From positions 42,764,003 to 42,828,002 of the forward strand of contig CM044859.1 in assembly GCA_024500155.1 (NCBI GenBank): 64,000 bases of DNA, written 5' to 3'. Positions 34,036 through 46,210 of this stretch are shown piece after piece. The notes beneath the pieces are model-generated. The model saw only the letters and a list, made by a program, of their open reading frames with translations, was not told the DNA's origin and did not search any database. Source of the stretch: Chenopodium formosanum. Its lineage: Eukaryota; Streptophyta; Magnoliopsida; Caryophyllales; Amaranthaceae. A program made the position numbers and the translations under genes. The first letter of the stretch is position 1. Each line of letters begins with the position of its first letter.

Positions 34036-35510
34036 TGGTGCACTTTCCTTACCTTTTGCGTGGCTAGGATTTTATTTGTTACTTGAAGAATTTTCTCGTC
34101 TCGCCAAATCTTAAATTTTGGCTCGACATTTGAGATTCTCCGACGCTCGGTTTCGACGCTCCAAGCTCGAATTTTCGACGTTTAAATATTTTACACTCAA
34201 GCGACGAATTAATTTCTTCCGAATTAATTCGTTGAGTCGGTTCGTATATTTGCTAGGGTGTGACCCGAAGGGTTCAGTCAAGATTAAGTTGTAATATTAA
34301 TTATACATTAATATTACTAATCGGAAGCGGCCTCCACCCAGGCATTCCGATCACTTGACCTTGCTGAATATATTAGCTTTCTAATAATTCTGAACCCGCT
34401 ATCAGAATAATACACTTGTTTGAAGGACATCATTCCTTTCAATCTCCCACTTGTCCTTCCGGACAAGTGCGCATTTAGTGTGCATCTTTTTTCCTATGTC
34501 GCTTAATGTCTCTTCATGAACTATAAGGTAAGATTATTATGTCATCCTTATTACGTCCAAAAGTGTTTCTCGATTCCAAGTCCGACTATTAATAAACAGA
34601 TGATTTCTAAAATCAATCCGAGCACGGCCATGCATTTTACAGTCTCGCTCTACGAGAGGCCTTGTATACAACAAAGACATCTTCTCTATTTTAGTAGGGG
34701 GACATTCCCAGTCTTGTAATGTAGCTCCTCTTACTGAGAGTTCCTAGCCGCCCGAGTGTTATCGTTATAATCCCCTATTACGGCAGACGTTTGAAAACAT
34801 CAAAACGGACTAGTACTCAAACAAGAGAACTCATAATACTCATGGTCAAGAAAATAGGTTCCAATAGCCATAATGAGAAGTATACTTATGACGATTTTTA
34901 ATCTCTTAAAGTATTCTCATAGGTCGATCCAGTATGTTTCTAAACCAATAGCTGTGCAAATGATTTATGACAATCATGTCCTCGTAGCACAAGAAACGGT
35001 GCTATAAATCAGACTACACACTAATCTTAATTGGTCATTAATCGTCCATCGTTTAAATGACCTCGATTAGGGATAATTTTCGATTATAATATTCAACGTT
35101 CACTTAATAGGTGTTTCCTTACCAAGACTAGTCATGATACCCTATTTTGAATATTCCAAGAATCGAATGGACTCATTATTTAATTCTAAACCACAATTAA
35201 ATAGCAAACGGGGTAATAAAATTGCATGAAATTTTAAATTGCTCTAAAACCTTAATGGTTCATTTTATGATAAATGATTTTTCCGAATGTTTTAAGAGTA
35301 TCACTCTTTATAAAACATATATAGAAATCACACACATATCTAATATGCTTGAATTCTTTCATGCAATTGTGAATGTTGTCGTTCACTTATTGCATAGGTT
35401 TAGTTATAACTACTTTGCTAATCTTAGCATCTTCATTACTGATCACTTTCATAATAAGATGATAAAATTTGAGAGTGTCATGGATTATAAGTGATTTAGG
35501 ATTTATTGTC

Positions 35511-36214
35511 CAAGTGATGGCTCCCACTCATTTTCATGATTGAGACCTTCAACTTGACAATCTACAATCATTAACGTTCATCAACGAACTTTCCATAGAA
35601 CATCTTTTTTATTATCGCCATTAAGGCAACAATATTCTCAACATATATTTTAGAAAACTTCCTGATGATGCTTTGCTTGGGTTTCATTCCAAACGGCTCA
35701 CAATGATTTGGGATACCCTAATCACTTGTGATCATGGAAATTTTCCTTAAATTCCTACACATTACACATGGATACACATCCATGTTACCATTCTCAAGCC
35801 ACGACTTATTGTTAGCTCGTGCTTATAAACGGCTTCCTTGTTAAGGATCTAATCCTTGTTAAGGCTTGTGCTTGCAACATCAATTCTCAAATTGTATTTG
35901 TTTCCACAAGTCAAGAACTCATCCTGTTACTTATCTAAGTACTTTGGATGTTCTTGGCCATAATCTAACGATCTATTTCATAGATTCAGGCTGATTGGTA
36001 CTACATACATACTTCATATGCTCTAAGCATGTATGTCGTGCGACGATTCCATATCACAACGTACATAATGGATTAAATTGCAGAGTAATTCTCAATCTTA
36101 TTTCATCAATTTGTCATTTTAGCTCATTCAATTTCACTGGGTCTTTGTTAAACAGTTTGCTATGTGATATGGTTGAAAGCCTCTATTACAGTCTTTCATG
36201 TTTGACTTAGTATT
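35511..36214. other. Unassigned non-coding stretch between Copia-2 and C
   Basis: AT-rich, no coding sequence, and no similarity to other parts of the window that I could see. It could be the Copia-2 internal or UTR region, or the missing remainder of an LTR into which C or Copia-2 inserted. The junction with C near 36215 is not clean: the C 3' LTR is cut short there without a visible target duplication. Confidence 0.4.
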
Positions 36215-36806
36215 TAGCCTTTTCTGCCTGTTTAAGCCTTGGATTAAGGCTTTATTTCTATGGAATGAGTACGTTTAGGGTTAAGAACATTCTGCCGCAG
36301 AACGTGTCGCACGCTACTGGATTTGTTGGGCACGGACACCCAGCGCAAGTGATTGAGCTGCGCTGCTATAGGCAACGCAACTAATTGTCTTGCCCACGGC
36401 TTTATGGCAAGATTCGATTTTCCAATTTTCTAAAATTCTGAATCATTCACGAGCGCAAATCTGGAAGTTACGATGAGTGTCACGGGCAGCTGATTTAGTT
36501 GCGCACGCCATCCCAGCGCGACTCCTTGAGATGCGCACGTTATTTTCTGCGACAGCGCTTATTTTGACCTAGGCACTCCCAAATCCATCATTATTGGGTT
36601 TTAAGCACAAGCTTAATCTAATTATGATCATATTTAATTAATTGGACTCTATTTGGCTTTGTTCCTTGATTTGGGCTAGTCTTTTGTGTTTTGTTAGTTT
36701 AACCAGTTTTCCATAAGCATTCTTCACTTCGATCCAACACGAATATGGTTTTATTTATCGTCACTACACTTCCTGTTGGGACAGGAGGCAAAAAGTAGTT
36801 GTCTAC
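36215..36806 (-). repeat. C 3' LTR, truncated
   Basis: Read on the minus strand it starts TGTAGACAACTACTTTTTGC after the polypurine tract and aligns with the 5' LTR (TGTAGACACCTACTTTTGG) for about 590 bases. It then stops matching near 36215-36225, in the region just after the TATA position. The rest of the LTR, about 820 bases by comparison, is absent. Confidence 0.85.
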
Positions 36807-36812
36807 AGTTAA

Positions 36813-36822
36813 CCCCCACTTT
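36813..36822 (-). other. C polypurine tract
   Basis: AAAGTGGGGG on the minus strand, six bases before the 3' LTR, identical to the tracts of E and D. Confidence 0.85.
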
Positions 36823-39103
36823 GATCAAGTCTAGAATAGACGATGATCAAAGGAGTCAAGGAAATAAATTCGAGACTCATTTTGCAAAGTTGTCAAAGAG
36901 TAGAAAATCTTGTAAAAATGCTAAGGATGTAGAAACGATCCTTGATTCGCTAAGTGTATGAAACAAGTAGCTATTAAGGCCAAAAAAAGTTATTTCTAGT
37001 CTTATGACTCGCTAAAGAATCTAGAATGATCCTTTGCTTTTGTAGAACGCTTTTACAAGTAAAGGTGTTCTAGGTGATGTCAAATCAAGAGAAGAGATCA
37101 GTTTAAAAAAAGAGTAAAAGGGGGGTGATTTCCTCTCAATCATGTCATCATTGGTCTAAATTCCCTCGATATGTCATTGAAACTTTAGCCTGACTTTAAC
37201 AAAGTAAAAAGATGAAAAAGGGTGTTTTCAGCATTCGAGCCTAGACGTTTTTGTCATTCAAGCCTAAATGTTTCGACATTCAAGCCTAAATGTTTCGGCA
37301 TTCGAACCTAAATGTATCGTCATTAGAGCCTCATCGGTATTTGAACCGGATGTCCACAAGATAGAAATACATGTCTCAAGACTGGAGGCACATATCTAAA
37401 TCCAGTAAGAGAGAAGAAAGTAAGCAACTCTCTCAGCAGTTTTGTCCATAAGATGAGTACACGTGTCTCAGGACTGGGGGCACGTAACTACATAGGTGCA
37501 ACATCGGCTCGTCGCTCTTTATACAGGGGGTGGACGGACACCCTAACTATCCGGTAAGCTAGTAAGATCACTAACTACCATATTTGCTTCCAATCAAGAA
37601 GTGTATGTTCCTGATGGTTCGGCGCTCCTTTTGACTTGTGAGCTAACGCCTAAAGTAAAGTAATTCTCTACCTTTTAGTTCCGAGAGGTAGATCTCGCAA
37701 ATCTTGGGCTGAAGTGAAATTTTACGCAACACCTACGCCATACAGTTTTACGATGTACGATACGCCTTGCATTTTTACGTTGCATGATGACGCCTTCCTT
37801 TTTGCTTTAGGCGTGAAAAAAGAAGAAAATTCGGACATTTATAACATCAGTATATTAAAATGACAATCCTGTCTATGGGAGCTTTTACGTAAAGCACCAT
37901 TACGGAACGTCTTAAGACACATTAACGAAAAATGTTCAAAACGTATGCTTAGGGAAGGCACAAAGCACGATGTGCATGCAAAATGAAGCAAAAAACTAAA
38001 AAAGAAGAAAATAAACTACAAAATGCAAACCAATTAAAAGATTTTGATAATTTGCGCGACATTACGTCTAATAACAAGTAAAAACCGTTGAAAAATGATC
38101 AAACGGATCAAAATCTGGATACCGGTTATTTTAATGACCAGTATCCGCGCGCATCATTTTGAGTTGCGCTGGTCTGTCACGCGCAACTAATTCAGTTGCG
38201 CGCAACATTTAAATCAGCAAAAAGAAATCGTTGAGCGCAATTTTCAGTTCGCGTTCTCTCTCTTCTTCCTTCACCATTTTCGACCCTTTCTCTCTCTAGA
38301 AAGCTTGGTTTTTTGCAATTTTTGAAGCCAAAGGAAGTAGATCTCATCCCTTATTCATATGTGCCATAATATAATGTAAGGTTTTTACTAAATTTCGTTC
38401 GTTTTTGGCTGAATTTGGGCGATTTTTTAATCGTTAAACCCTAAATTTCAAATTTGGGGGTTTTAATTTGGTCCATCATTCTTGAAATTTTTGTTACATG
38501 TTGTTATGCCATGTTTAGGGAGTATTTTGCAACAAATTTCATGAAAAATAGTTAAGTATTGAACCTTGTATGAGCATTTCTTTGTTTAAGTTTGTTCTTG
38601 CTCTTTTTCTTCGAATTTTGCTCAAATATGTTGCTTTTTCTTGCTCATTTTGGTTAAATTTGCTGATTATAAAGTAGATTATAGTACTAGAACACGCATT
38701 ACTTTCATAATTCACATTTTGTAAAATTTAAAATTGAAAAATGGCGCGAAATATACTCTTAGCTCGTTTTTTGCCACGTTTAAACCTCAAAATTGTTTGG
38801 TAGACGATAATCATGTTTGTATTACTATCATTCGTCTAGGAGTAGTTGATTCTTCGAGATTTTGAAATACAATCACTTGAATGCTTAGTTGAAACTGGTA
38901 TAGGATAGCTTTTGTGGGTGTTAGAAGCCCCCATTTACTGAGTTTAATTGTAGGTATCGTAGCCCCCAAGTATGGGTGGCATTTGATTTACGTGTTTTGC
39001 CCTTTCGGTAGCCGTTATGCCGCCGAAATGGGTCTAGGACACGTATATTAGCTTAGTTTTAGAAATAAAATAAACTAATAAAGAAACCTTATCCAATCAT
39101 AGC
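36823..39103. other. C 3' non-coding region and likely 5' region of antisense ORF 1
   Basis: No ORF of substance. A 22-bp tandem repeat (ATTCAAGCCTAAATGTTTCG and variants, about four copies) lies at 37233-37330. A diverged pair of about 35 bases (ACATGTCTCAAGACTGGAGG) lies near 37365 and 37455. C-family GC words (GCGCAACTAATTCAGTTGCG) lie at 38140-38240. They are followed by a pyrimidine-rich stretch (TTCTCTCTCTTCTTCC, about 38255) that looks like the leader of a plus-strand transcript heading towards the ORF at 39104. Confidence 0.5.
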
Positions 39104-41090
39104 ATGGACTCGCCTATATTTATCGATGCTGAAGACACTCAAGAGGGTCCTAACGAGGCGGTCCGCCCTCGAAAGAGGGTGACCCGTCCTTGTGTGGAAG
39201 TTCAGGAGCGACGGGTCGCAGCCGATCGACGTTTCAAGGAGGATGTGGTTTGGGAGGCTCCTCCCAACTGGGACCCTAGGGTCCTTAAGTGGGACCCAGA
39301 CCATCATGTCTCAATCAGAGGGTGGCGCGGCATCGTGAGTTCTTTGCAACTTCGTTTTTCTTTTCTTTTCTTTTTTCTCCTTTTCAAACCATAACCATTT
39401 TTTTTATTCTTTTTATTTTTCCTGAGAGTGAGCCTAGCATGCGTCTATACGGCTCTAGTGACCTGCGAGCCTGTTTTGCGAGTTTGCCCGAGGTGGCAAG
39501 GGAGATTGTGGAGCTTTCGAGGATCAGCCCCCAGCTGGTGGCTCTTCGGGATTTATCGAGTCAGCCTGCATCGTCAGCTTTCCTCTGTGGATTTCTGGAG
39601 TTTTGGTGGGATTCCACCAACACTTTCCACTTTCCATGGGGAGAGATGACGATTAGCCCTTTCGATTTCTCTATGATTACGGGTTTTTCTTTTGGATGCA
39701 AGCCCGTAGCCATAGATATTGTTAAGGGGTCAGACAAGAGACTGCGTGACCTTGTCGGGGACTGTCTCGCGGGTGGCCCTTCACCTGTATGCGCAGTCTT
39801 GTCCATAATCAGTTCTTACCAATGAGTTGTCGACTAACGAGCTCGGATATACATTGGTCACGTTCTTTCCGTCATTATCTTGAGTGGTCGGTGAGAATGT
39901 TTTGCTATTGGGTTACTTATTTTCCTCAGTAATTTGGGGCAAGTAGGTAACCTGAGTTGGGTGGAGGTGTCGTATGCCCGTAGGCTTACAGCTATGGGCA
40001 AGGCGACCTGGGTGATGGATTTCGCGGCAGCTACTGAGGTGCCTCGAATCTCCCTTACATGGCACGGTGGTACGTGCTTTAAGTTTCTTTCAATCATTAT
40101 TTTTGTTTTTCCCCTTTAAGCTTATCATTTTTCGATTTTCTTTTAGGCTTGGGGTTACTCGTACATGCCTTTCTTAGCCCCCAGGTATTTGGGGCTGCTC
40201 GTTTTCTTATCGGCCATCGACTGGTCACGATTAAGAAGAGACAAGACACTTCAGCTGGCGACTTTTGCCAGAGGATCCTTTTTGGCGACTCATGCGTCAA
40301 TGAGTATTTCAACCACATGTGCATCTTTTGATTTTTTTATTTATTTTCTAATGATTTTTCATGTGGTTGTGTTTACAGATCGACCTCCGTCCTTAAAGTT
40401 TGATCGTCGGAGTTCCTAAGGCTGTCCGGTCTGCCATGATTCGTTGTCGTTTTCGGGCCCTTTATCAGGGACTTCCAGTCCTCCAGAGGACAGACGCTTG
40501 GTTTTTAGGCGAGCGTGTTCTTTGGCAGTCTACATTCGAGGAGCTTAGGGTTCCTGTGGATCCTCTGATCCGGATGTTACTTCTGGATTTGTTATCTACC
40601 GAGGATCGAGCTCAGGCGATCCTAGGTTATCTAGCGGAGCAGCTGGTGCTACCAGATGCATCTTATCCGACTTTCATTACATCTAGGCTAACTCCTTTCA
40701 CAGCTTTTGTTCCGGTTAGTACTTTAACTCTCTTTTGTTATTTATATTAATTTTTTCAGAACCTTGACCCTTTTATTGTACTTTTAGCGGGTTGAGCTAG
40801 GTGGTTAGGTGCCTCCTATGGCAGAGATCACGTATTCCGATGTTGTTGGGTCGGTAATTCATGAGATTCCTCCAGCAACGGAGGATGAGGAGGGTATACC
40901 GTTTGTTCCTGAGACGGTTGAGTTAGTATGTTCCTTTTGTATTTGTATTTATATGCTTTTGTTTATTTATATACATTTGTTTGCTAATTGTTCTTATATT
41001 TTAAAATAAGTTCCGCGAGAGACCGTGAACGGCATGGTGAGGACTTTGCGCGCTTTCCAAGCTGCTTATCGGAGAGCCCTCATCACTTTG
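39104..41090 (+). pseudogene. C antisense ORF 1: plant mobile domain (PMD)-like protein
   Basis: It is encoded on the strand opposite to gag-pol. The first exon (39104-39334) starts MDSPIFIDAEDTQEGPNE and ends at a GTGAGT donor. An acceptor AG at 39425-39426 restores phase with SEPSMRLYGSSDLR. The second exon holds VALRDLSSQPASSAFLCG and FWWDSTNTFHFPWGEMTISP, the signature of the plant mobile domain (compare the THTFH-P-GEMT pattern), then FSMITGFSFGCKPV. More coding-like pieces follow (VEVSYARRLTAMGKATWVMD, APRYLGLLVFLSAIDW, LYQGLPVLQRTDAWFLGERV, TFEELRVPVDPLIRMLL, MPPMAEITYSDVVGS), separated by intron-like T-rich gaps. PMD proteins occur in transposons and in host MAIN-like silencing factors. 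Exon ends after the second are guesses. Confidence 0.72.
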
Positions 41091-41909
41091 TCATGCTTTC
41101 CAAACTCACACATTTTATGTATTAATCTTCGTTTGTATTTTAAAGGATCTGCAGCAACCGTTAGGGAGTCGCCAAGCATCTTGACCTCCTTTGTACACTT
41201 TTTTTTTATTAGGAAACAAATGTAAATTTTTATTATTTTTGTTGTACATATGACACATTTTTTGTATATATGTGTCATTATTATTTTCTTTTGTTTCCAT
41301 GCATACATTTTTTTTATATAAAAAATTAAAAAAAATTCCGAGGGAGGGAAGGGTTCCCGACTTACCCCCCTCGAAAAAATATAAAAGAGACACACAAAAA
41401 AACGAAGAGGAAAGAAAAAAGGGAAAGAAAAGAATAAAAATAAAAATAAAAATAAAAATAAAAAATGAAAATAAGAAAGAAACAAATAATAAACAGAAAA
41501 AAGAGACACAAGAGTTAGCAAAAGGCAAGCATATAATTAGTCTTAAGATTTCATCAAGATTCCGTCATTATGTAGTCCAAAATATGGAAATAAACCTAAT
41601 TTTCTTGCCGCAACAGACCAGACGCGCGCAATTGGATGAGTTACGTGCGGATGTCGCGCACATGTAAATTTGTTGAGCACGGATGGCGAGCGCAACACAT
41701 GAGTTGCGTGCGCCACCTGCTGGTGAACTTTCCTTTGAGTGAAAATTGCCGAAATTTTGCCCTTCTTGGGTCTATTAAAACATGGTTTCGTGTAGGCTTT
41801 TGATCAGCTCGCATTCATTCGCTTAGTGATATCATAAGAAACTAAAAAGAATTAATCGCTCTAAATTCTCTCTTCTTCGTTTTTTTTTTTTTTTTTTTGA
41901 ATTTCAACA
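41091..41909. other. Spacer between antisense ORFs, with A-rich repeats and GC words
   Basis: A-rich stretch with an (AAAAAT)n run at 41436-41466 and a K/E-rich false ORF. The C-family words recur at 41610-41720 (GCGCAACACATGAGTTGCGT, TGCGCCACCTG). A poly-T tract followed by TTCAACAG at about 41898-41910 looks like a splice acceptor immediately before antisense ORF 2. Confidence 0.5.
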
Positions 41910-43365
41910 GTGGTGAAAACCTTTGAACAACGTTTGAAGCAATGGGTCACTTCCCTCTCAACCAAGGACAAACTAGCTTTCAAAATTAACCACCTAGACC
42001 CTCTATTGAATTACATGCAACTCGTGATTAATTTTGATTTTCTTCATGCCGCCGTCAATCATTGGGACTCCAACCACCATTTTTGTTGTTTAAAGGGGAC
42101 GAAATTGTCCCAATACGTGATGAGTTTGAGGCCTTTCTAGGCTTCCCTACAAACATTCTCCCTGTGACCTATGCACTAACCTTGTCAGATCCCAACCTAT
42201 ATCTAAAGATTTTTTGGTTTTTCTGAGAATGATATGATTAACATTGGAACTAAAGAAGGCATGAATTTGATCCAATTTATTGAACACTTTGTCGCCCCTC
42301 GTGACAACATGACTAAACAACGCTTTAAAATCAATGTTTTATGTTATTGTCTTGTTGTTAATTGTTTACTTAGGACAGGTAAAGAGTATGGAGATTATTC
42401 CATGGTGTCCATAGTAGAGCAAATAGAGGGATGTCATTCACCCCAGCTTTGGCGGAAACCGTTCTATGCTTAAATCGCCTTAGAGGAGACCCTAATAAAA
42501 ACGATTTCACAAGAAGTCCACTCCTATTACACGTACAATTTTTTTTCTTCGTATTGCAGCGCAAGCTCTGAAGTTGCTCTAGCTTGACCGGCGCAATCGT
42601 CTGAGATGCATGCAGATGGCACGCGCAAGTGATTTTGATGCGTGCGCCACCTGTTTGTGTAAAATCGCAATTAATTGTTCTCTCTTTTTTTTCAAACTTT
42701 TTTATGGAGCGTTTACGAATTGTTGATCAGCCACAAAACCTTGAGGCTAATGGAGTAAGGACATTCCCTGGAAGTCAAATTCTTTACAAGCACAAGAACG
42801 AAGAAGAATGGACATCGTTTTTTTTCACGGGGTTCCTAACATACGCTTTGTGATTCCTTGGTGGAACATAAGTAGTATGGTTAGAAATAGTTTCAATTGC
42901 CCTTACATTAGGCTTTTAGGCCTATCTAGTACTACCTTTATCTTTCCTTGCAGGGTGATAAGACAGTACGGGATGAAACAAATTATTCCCCCGCAAGATT
43001 GTGATGCCCCTAAAGATGTGATCTTTAAACCCTTACAAATTGTTCGTTGGATGGAATATTGGTCAAATCTTCCTAGAAGGGTAGTACAAAATCCTACTGC
43101 GAATATTGTATTATCTTCCTTTTACAAGGCTTGGATGAATGCGGCAGATAAGGGCTAATTGAACAAGGCTCGATCACATTATCAAGCCGCCACGGCTCGC
43201 AATCCACCTAAGCCTTTGATGCATTTGGCCACCTTTACTCCTCCTAGTGGTCAAAACAAAGGAGTGAGAAGAAAATTGGACTTCTCATCTCCTAAGGCTC
43301 GTTCGAAGGAACCAAAGAGAAAGGCTCCTCCTAAACATGCGCAACAAGGGGTGAAAATTAAATAA
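41910..43365 (+). pseudogene. C antisense ORF 2: plant repeat-encoded protein, possibly DUF7745-type
   Basis: The plus-strand reading starts with FEQRLKQWVTSLSTKDKLAF and continues through INHLDPLLNYMQLVINFDFL and HAAVNHWDSNHHF. It passes, with frameshifts, through YALTLSDPNLYLK and a region rich in hydrophobic residues to about 42480. A second part starts at 42703 (MERLRIVDQPQNLEANGVRT) and reads RTFPGSQILYKHKNEEEW, then FVIPWWNISSMVRNSFNCPY, VIRQYGMKQIIPPQDCDAP and LQIVRWMEYWSNLPRRVV. A basic K/P/R-rich tail continues to 43365 and, in another frame, to about 43560. The order resembles proteins I recall as DUF7745, common in plant repeats; the match is from memory. GC words at 42555-42655 separate the two parts. 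Confidence 0.5.
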
Positions 43366-43560
43366 CCTTCACCAAATACTCGCAAGAAGGCTCCAATTGT
43401 TAAAGAAAAAGGAAAACAGGTTGCAAAGGGCCCAATCCCTAAATTAAAGACCAATGTTTGGGTGAAAAAGAAGAATGAAGGGGAAAGCTCTAAGGATTCA
43501 GAAAATACAGCGATAGAAACTACTCCTCCATCATCCGTGACAATCTTGGACAAAGTAAAA

Positions 43561-44289
43561 CCTTAGAGTGTTACACAATCTTGTCATTAGTTCAATTTGA
43601 ATAAAGTGTAATCACTACTATGTTTTTTTTTTGTTATTATTATTTATCATCTAGTTCAATAATGTCTCTTATTTTGAATTTTGAATAAAATAAAATGAGC
43701 TTTATATTTTTTTTTTATTTTGATACGACCGAATCATAAAGATTGCCTACGTATTCGTATTACAAAATCAGGTATTTGCGTTGTTCTTTGCAGTTATGGT
43801 ACATTTTTTTTTCTTTAATCTCTTATGTATAAATTAAATGAAAAAAATTAATCAAACTTTGTTTAGACAAAGCTTAAATCAAAGTTTAATTTTTTTACTT
43901 TCCGAGTATATGTTATTTTTGAGAAACATCCCCTTTTTTATCGCAAGTAAAAGTCGTAACTTTAATCAAGCGTAAAAATTTTGGGCTCGCAGTTCGTCAT
44001 CAGGTGGCTTGCGCAACCTCTGATGTTTCTAGTTGTGCGCGACACCTGTACTACAAGTGTGAAAAATTTTATTTTATTTTCTACATTATTGCCCCCCAAA
44101 TGTGAAGAGTTTTTCGTGATGTTCGAAAAAATCTGAACACTTAGAATGGTCTATTATTTTTAAATTACCCCCCCCCAAGTGTTATGTATTTTACCGTGTT
44201 ATTCGGTAAAGTGTATAACACTTAGAATCTTTCAATTGAATGCTAAAAATGATTTGTTAAACGAGTTTATCCGGATTTCATATGTAATA
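43561..44289. other. C non-coding stretch with shared box
   Basis: No coding sequence. Read on the minus strand, 43743-43772 gives CCTGATTTTGTAATACGAATACGTAGGCAA, here split as CCTGATTTTG and ATACGTAGGCAA, matching the box of E (27699-27726) and D (62671-62700). GC words (TTGCGCAACCTCTGATG, GTTGTGCGCGACACCTG) lie at 43985-44060, directly downstream of integrase in minus-strand sense. Confidence 0.55.
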
Positions 44290-45990
44290 TTTTTTAAGTC
44301 GATCAATGTTTATTAATTGGCGAATTTCATCACCTCCAATATCCATTAATCTGATGGCTCCTCCTGAAAGGATTTCAATTACGCGGTAGGGACCTATCCA
44401 ATTAGGCTTGAATTTCCCTCTAGGATCGGTTGGTGGACCCCTAACTTCCTTTAGTACAAAGTCACCTTCTTTGATATTTCTAGGTCGTACACTTTTGTTA
44501 AAATGACACGCAATGCGTCATTGGTAAACTTGTACATGATGCAAAGCTCTTAATCGTCGTTCATCGAGGAATAAAAGCTCTTCATACCTCGCTCTTACCC
44601 ATTCAGCTTCTGGTAGCTTACTTTCGAGTACGATGCGTAGGGATGGTATTTCCAGTACGACTGGTTGAACTACGTCCATTCCAAAAACTAAGGAGTATGG
44701 AGTTACTCCTATTAATGTTTGTATGGACGATCTGTAACCCCATAGTGCGAAGTGTAGTTTATTAGGCCAGTCTTTATAATTTTCCGCCATTTTCTTAGTG
44801 ATAACTGTTATGTTTTTATTTGCCGATTCTATAGCTCCATTCATTTGAGGTCTATATGGAGATGAGTGATGATGTTTTACTTTATAACGAGTGAAGAGGG
44901 TCTCGACTTCATTTTTGAATTAAGATCCCTAATCACTAATTAGTTCATGTGGAACTCCATATCTACAAAAAAGGGCTTTTCTACGTTATAACCCTTTAAC
45001 TTTTCGTTTTCTACGATGTGCCCCCTCTTTTTAAGAAATCTACACTATAACCTCAAAATACATTTAGTTTCCACACGATAACCTTGCCATTATCTTGCCG
45101 TTAACAAATTCCGTTAGTTGGGCACACTCATCACTAAATAGTTTTTTTTTTTATCGATTTGCTTGTTGAAAATAGCTACGTTAAGGTTTTGGGGGCTATT
45201 TTGGCCCTAAAGAATCCAAATTGAGCTTAGATTTAGCAAAAAAAACATAAATGCCTTGTTTTGCTTATTAAATACGTAAACACGCAAATTGAGACATTTC
45301 TTAATATGCAAAACGAGGCATTTATGTTATTTTTTGGTTAAATCTGAGCTCAATTTGGTCCCTCTAAGTTCCAAAATAGCCCCCAAAACCTTTAATGGAA
45401 CAATTTTCAACACGCAAATCGATAAAAATAAATTATTTAGCGGTGAGTGGACCCCACTAACGGAATTTATTAACGGCATGGTTACCGTGTAGAAACTAAA
45501 TGTATTTTGAGGTTATAGTGTAGATTTTTCAAAAGGGGGGGTATATCGTAGAAAACGGAAAATTAGAGGGTTATAATGTAGAAAAACCCAAATAATGTTT
45601 CGTTCGAGAAACTTTGCGATATGTTTATAAATTATATTTACGTAAGAAGGAGCCTCAATCCACTTGGTAAAGTAATCGATGGCTACTAATACGTACTCGT
45701 GTCCTCCTGCTCCTATTGGAAAACTTTTACCAATTATGTTAATTCCCCAGTTGAAAAAGGCCAAGAGGAAGTGAGATTGTATAGATTGGATGGTGGAAGG
45801 TGTTGTAAATTAGTGAACATTTGGCACTTTGAACATTTTTTAACATATTTTATGCAATCATGTTCCATAGTGGACTAATAGTACCCTTGTCGTGAAGTTA
45901 TTTTTGAAAGCATTTTACCATTCATGTGAGGTCCACAAACACCTTTATGAGTATTCTCCTTAAGGCATGTGGTTTCAGGTTGGTCTATAT
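44290..45990 (-). pseudogene. C integrase, interrupted by a MITE
   Basis: A decayed zinc-binding domain (GVCGPHMNGKM, then KYVKKCSKCQ, about 45930-45800) is followed by the core. WGINIIGKSF has Asn where the first catalytic Asp is expected; then VLVAIDYFTKWIEA and AKFLERNII. The MITE (45589-44973) sits here. The frame resumes with CRYGVPHELISD (second Asp), then stops, and MNGAIESANKNI carries the Glu. The C-terminal part reads WPNKLHFALWGYRSSI, GDFVLKEVRGPPTD and WIGPYRVIEI (GPY module) and fades near 44290. The stop at 44518-44520 precedes the last 75 codons. Confidence 0.88.
44973..45589. mobile_element. Foldback MITE in C integrase
   Basis: 617 bases whose left half is the inverted repeat of the right half over most of its length: the left end GGGCTTTTCTACGTTATAAC matches the reverse of the right end. 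Both arms carry CACTATAACCTCAAAATACA and TTTTGGGGGCTATTTTGG. It contains no ORF of meaning. The integrase frame reads through when it is removed (..RNII, then CRYGVPH..), so it is an insertion. The flanking A run suggests a 3-base AAA target duplication, which is not decisive. The superfamily is not assigned. Confidence 0.88.
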
Positions 45991-46210
45991 ACAATAAACT
46001 TTGACCATTGGGTCCTTTTTTTCATAATTGACAATTTAATAGACTGTATTGGGCCGCAAGTGTTCTCAAGGCTCGTTGGTCTTTCAATGAAGTATTTTAG
46101 GGATATGTGCCATGGGTAATATATTGGAGGATATGACCATACCAAGGATTGTCTCCTTCAATGTCATTTATTTCCTCTATTGTGTTGCAATATGCTGTTC
46201 TTTTCTTCTG

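Larger units (their letters stand above)
33244..35510 (-). repeat. Copia-2 LTR (minus strand), inserted in B gag
   Basis: In reverse complement 33244-33620 matches the end of the Copia-1 LTR, and about 34200-35230 matches its first half (for example the CACTTGTCCGGAAGGACAAG hairpin word). The end is at 33244 (TGTTGGGG on the plus strand), flanked by AAGAA, a possible target copy. The outer limit is uncertain; alignment with Copia-1 fades near 35230. No copia coding sequence follows on the right, so it is a solo LTR or the 3' end of a truncated element. Confidence 0.78.

Noticed and set aside
39104..41090. PMD-like ORF as a host MAIN-like gene
   Set aside because: It lies between integrase and the polypurine tract of one element, and element-specific words flank it; capture by the element is the simpler reading, though not proven.
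41272..41667. K/E-rich ORF of 131 codons
   Set aside because: Derived from A-rich simple repeats (AAAAAT) in a spacer.
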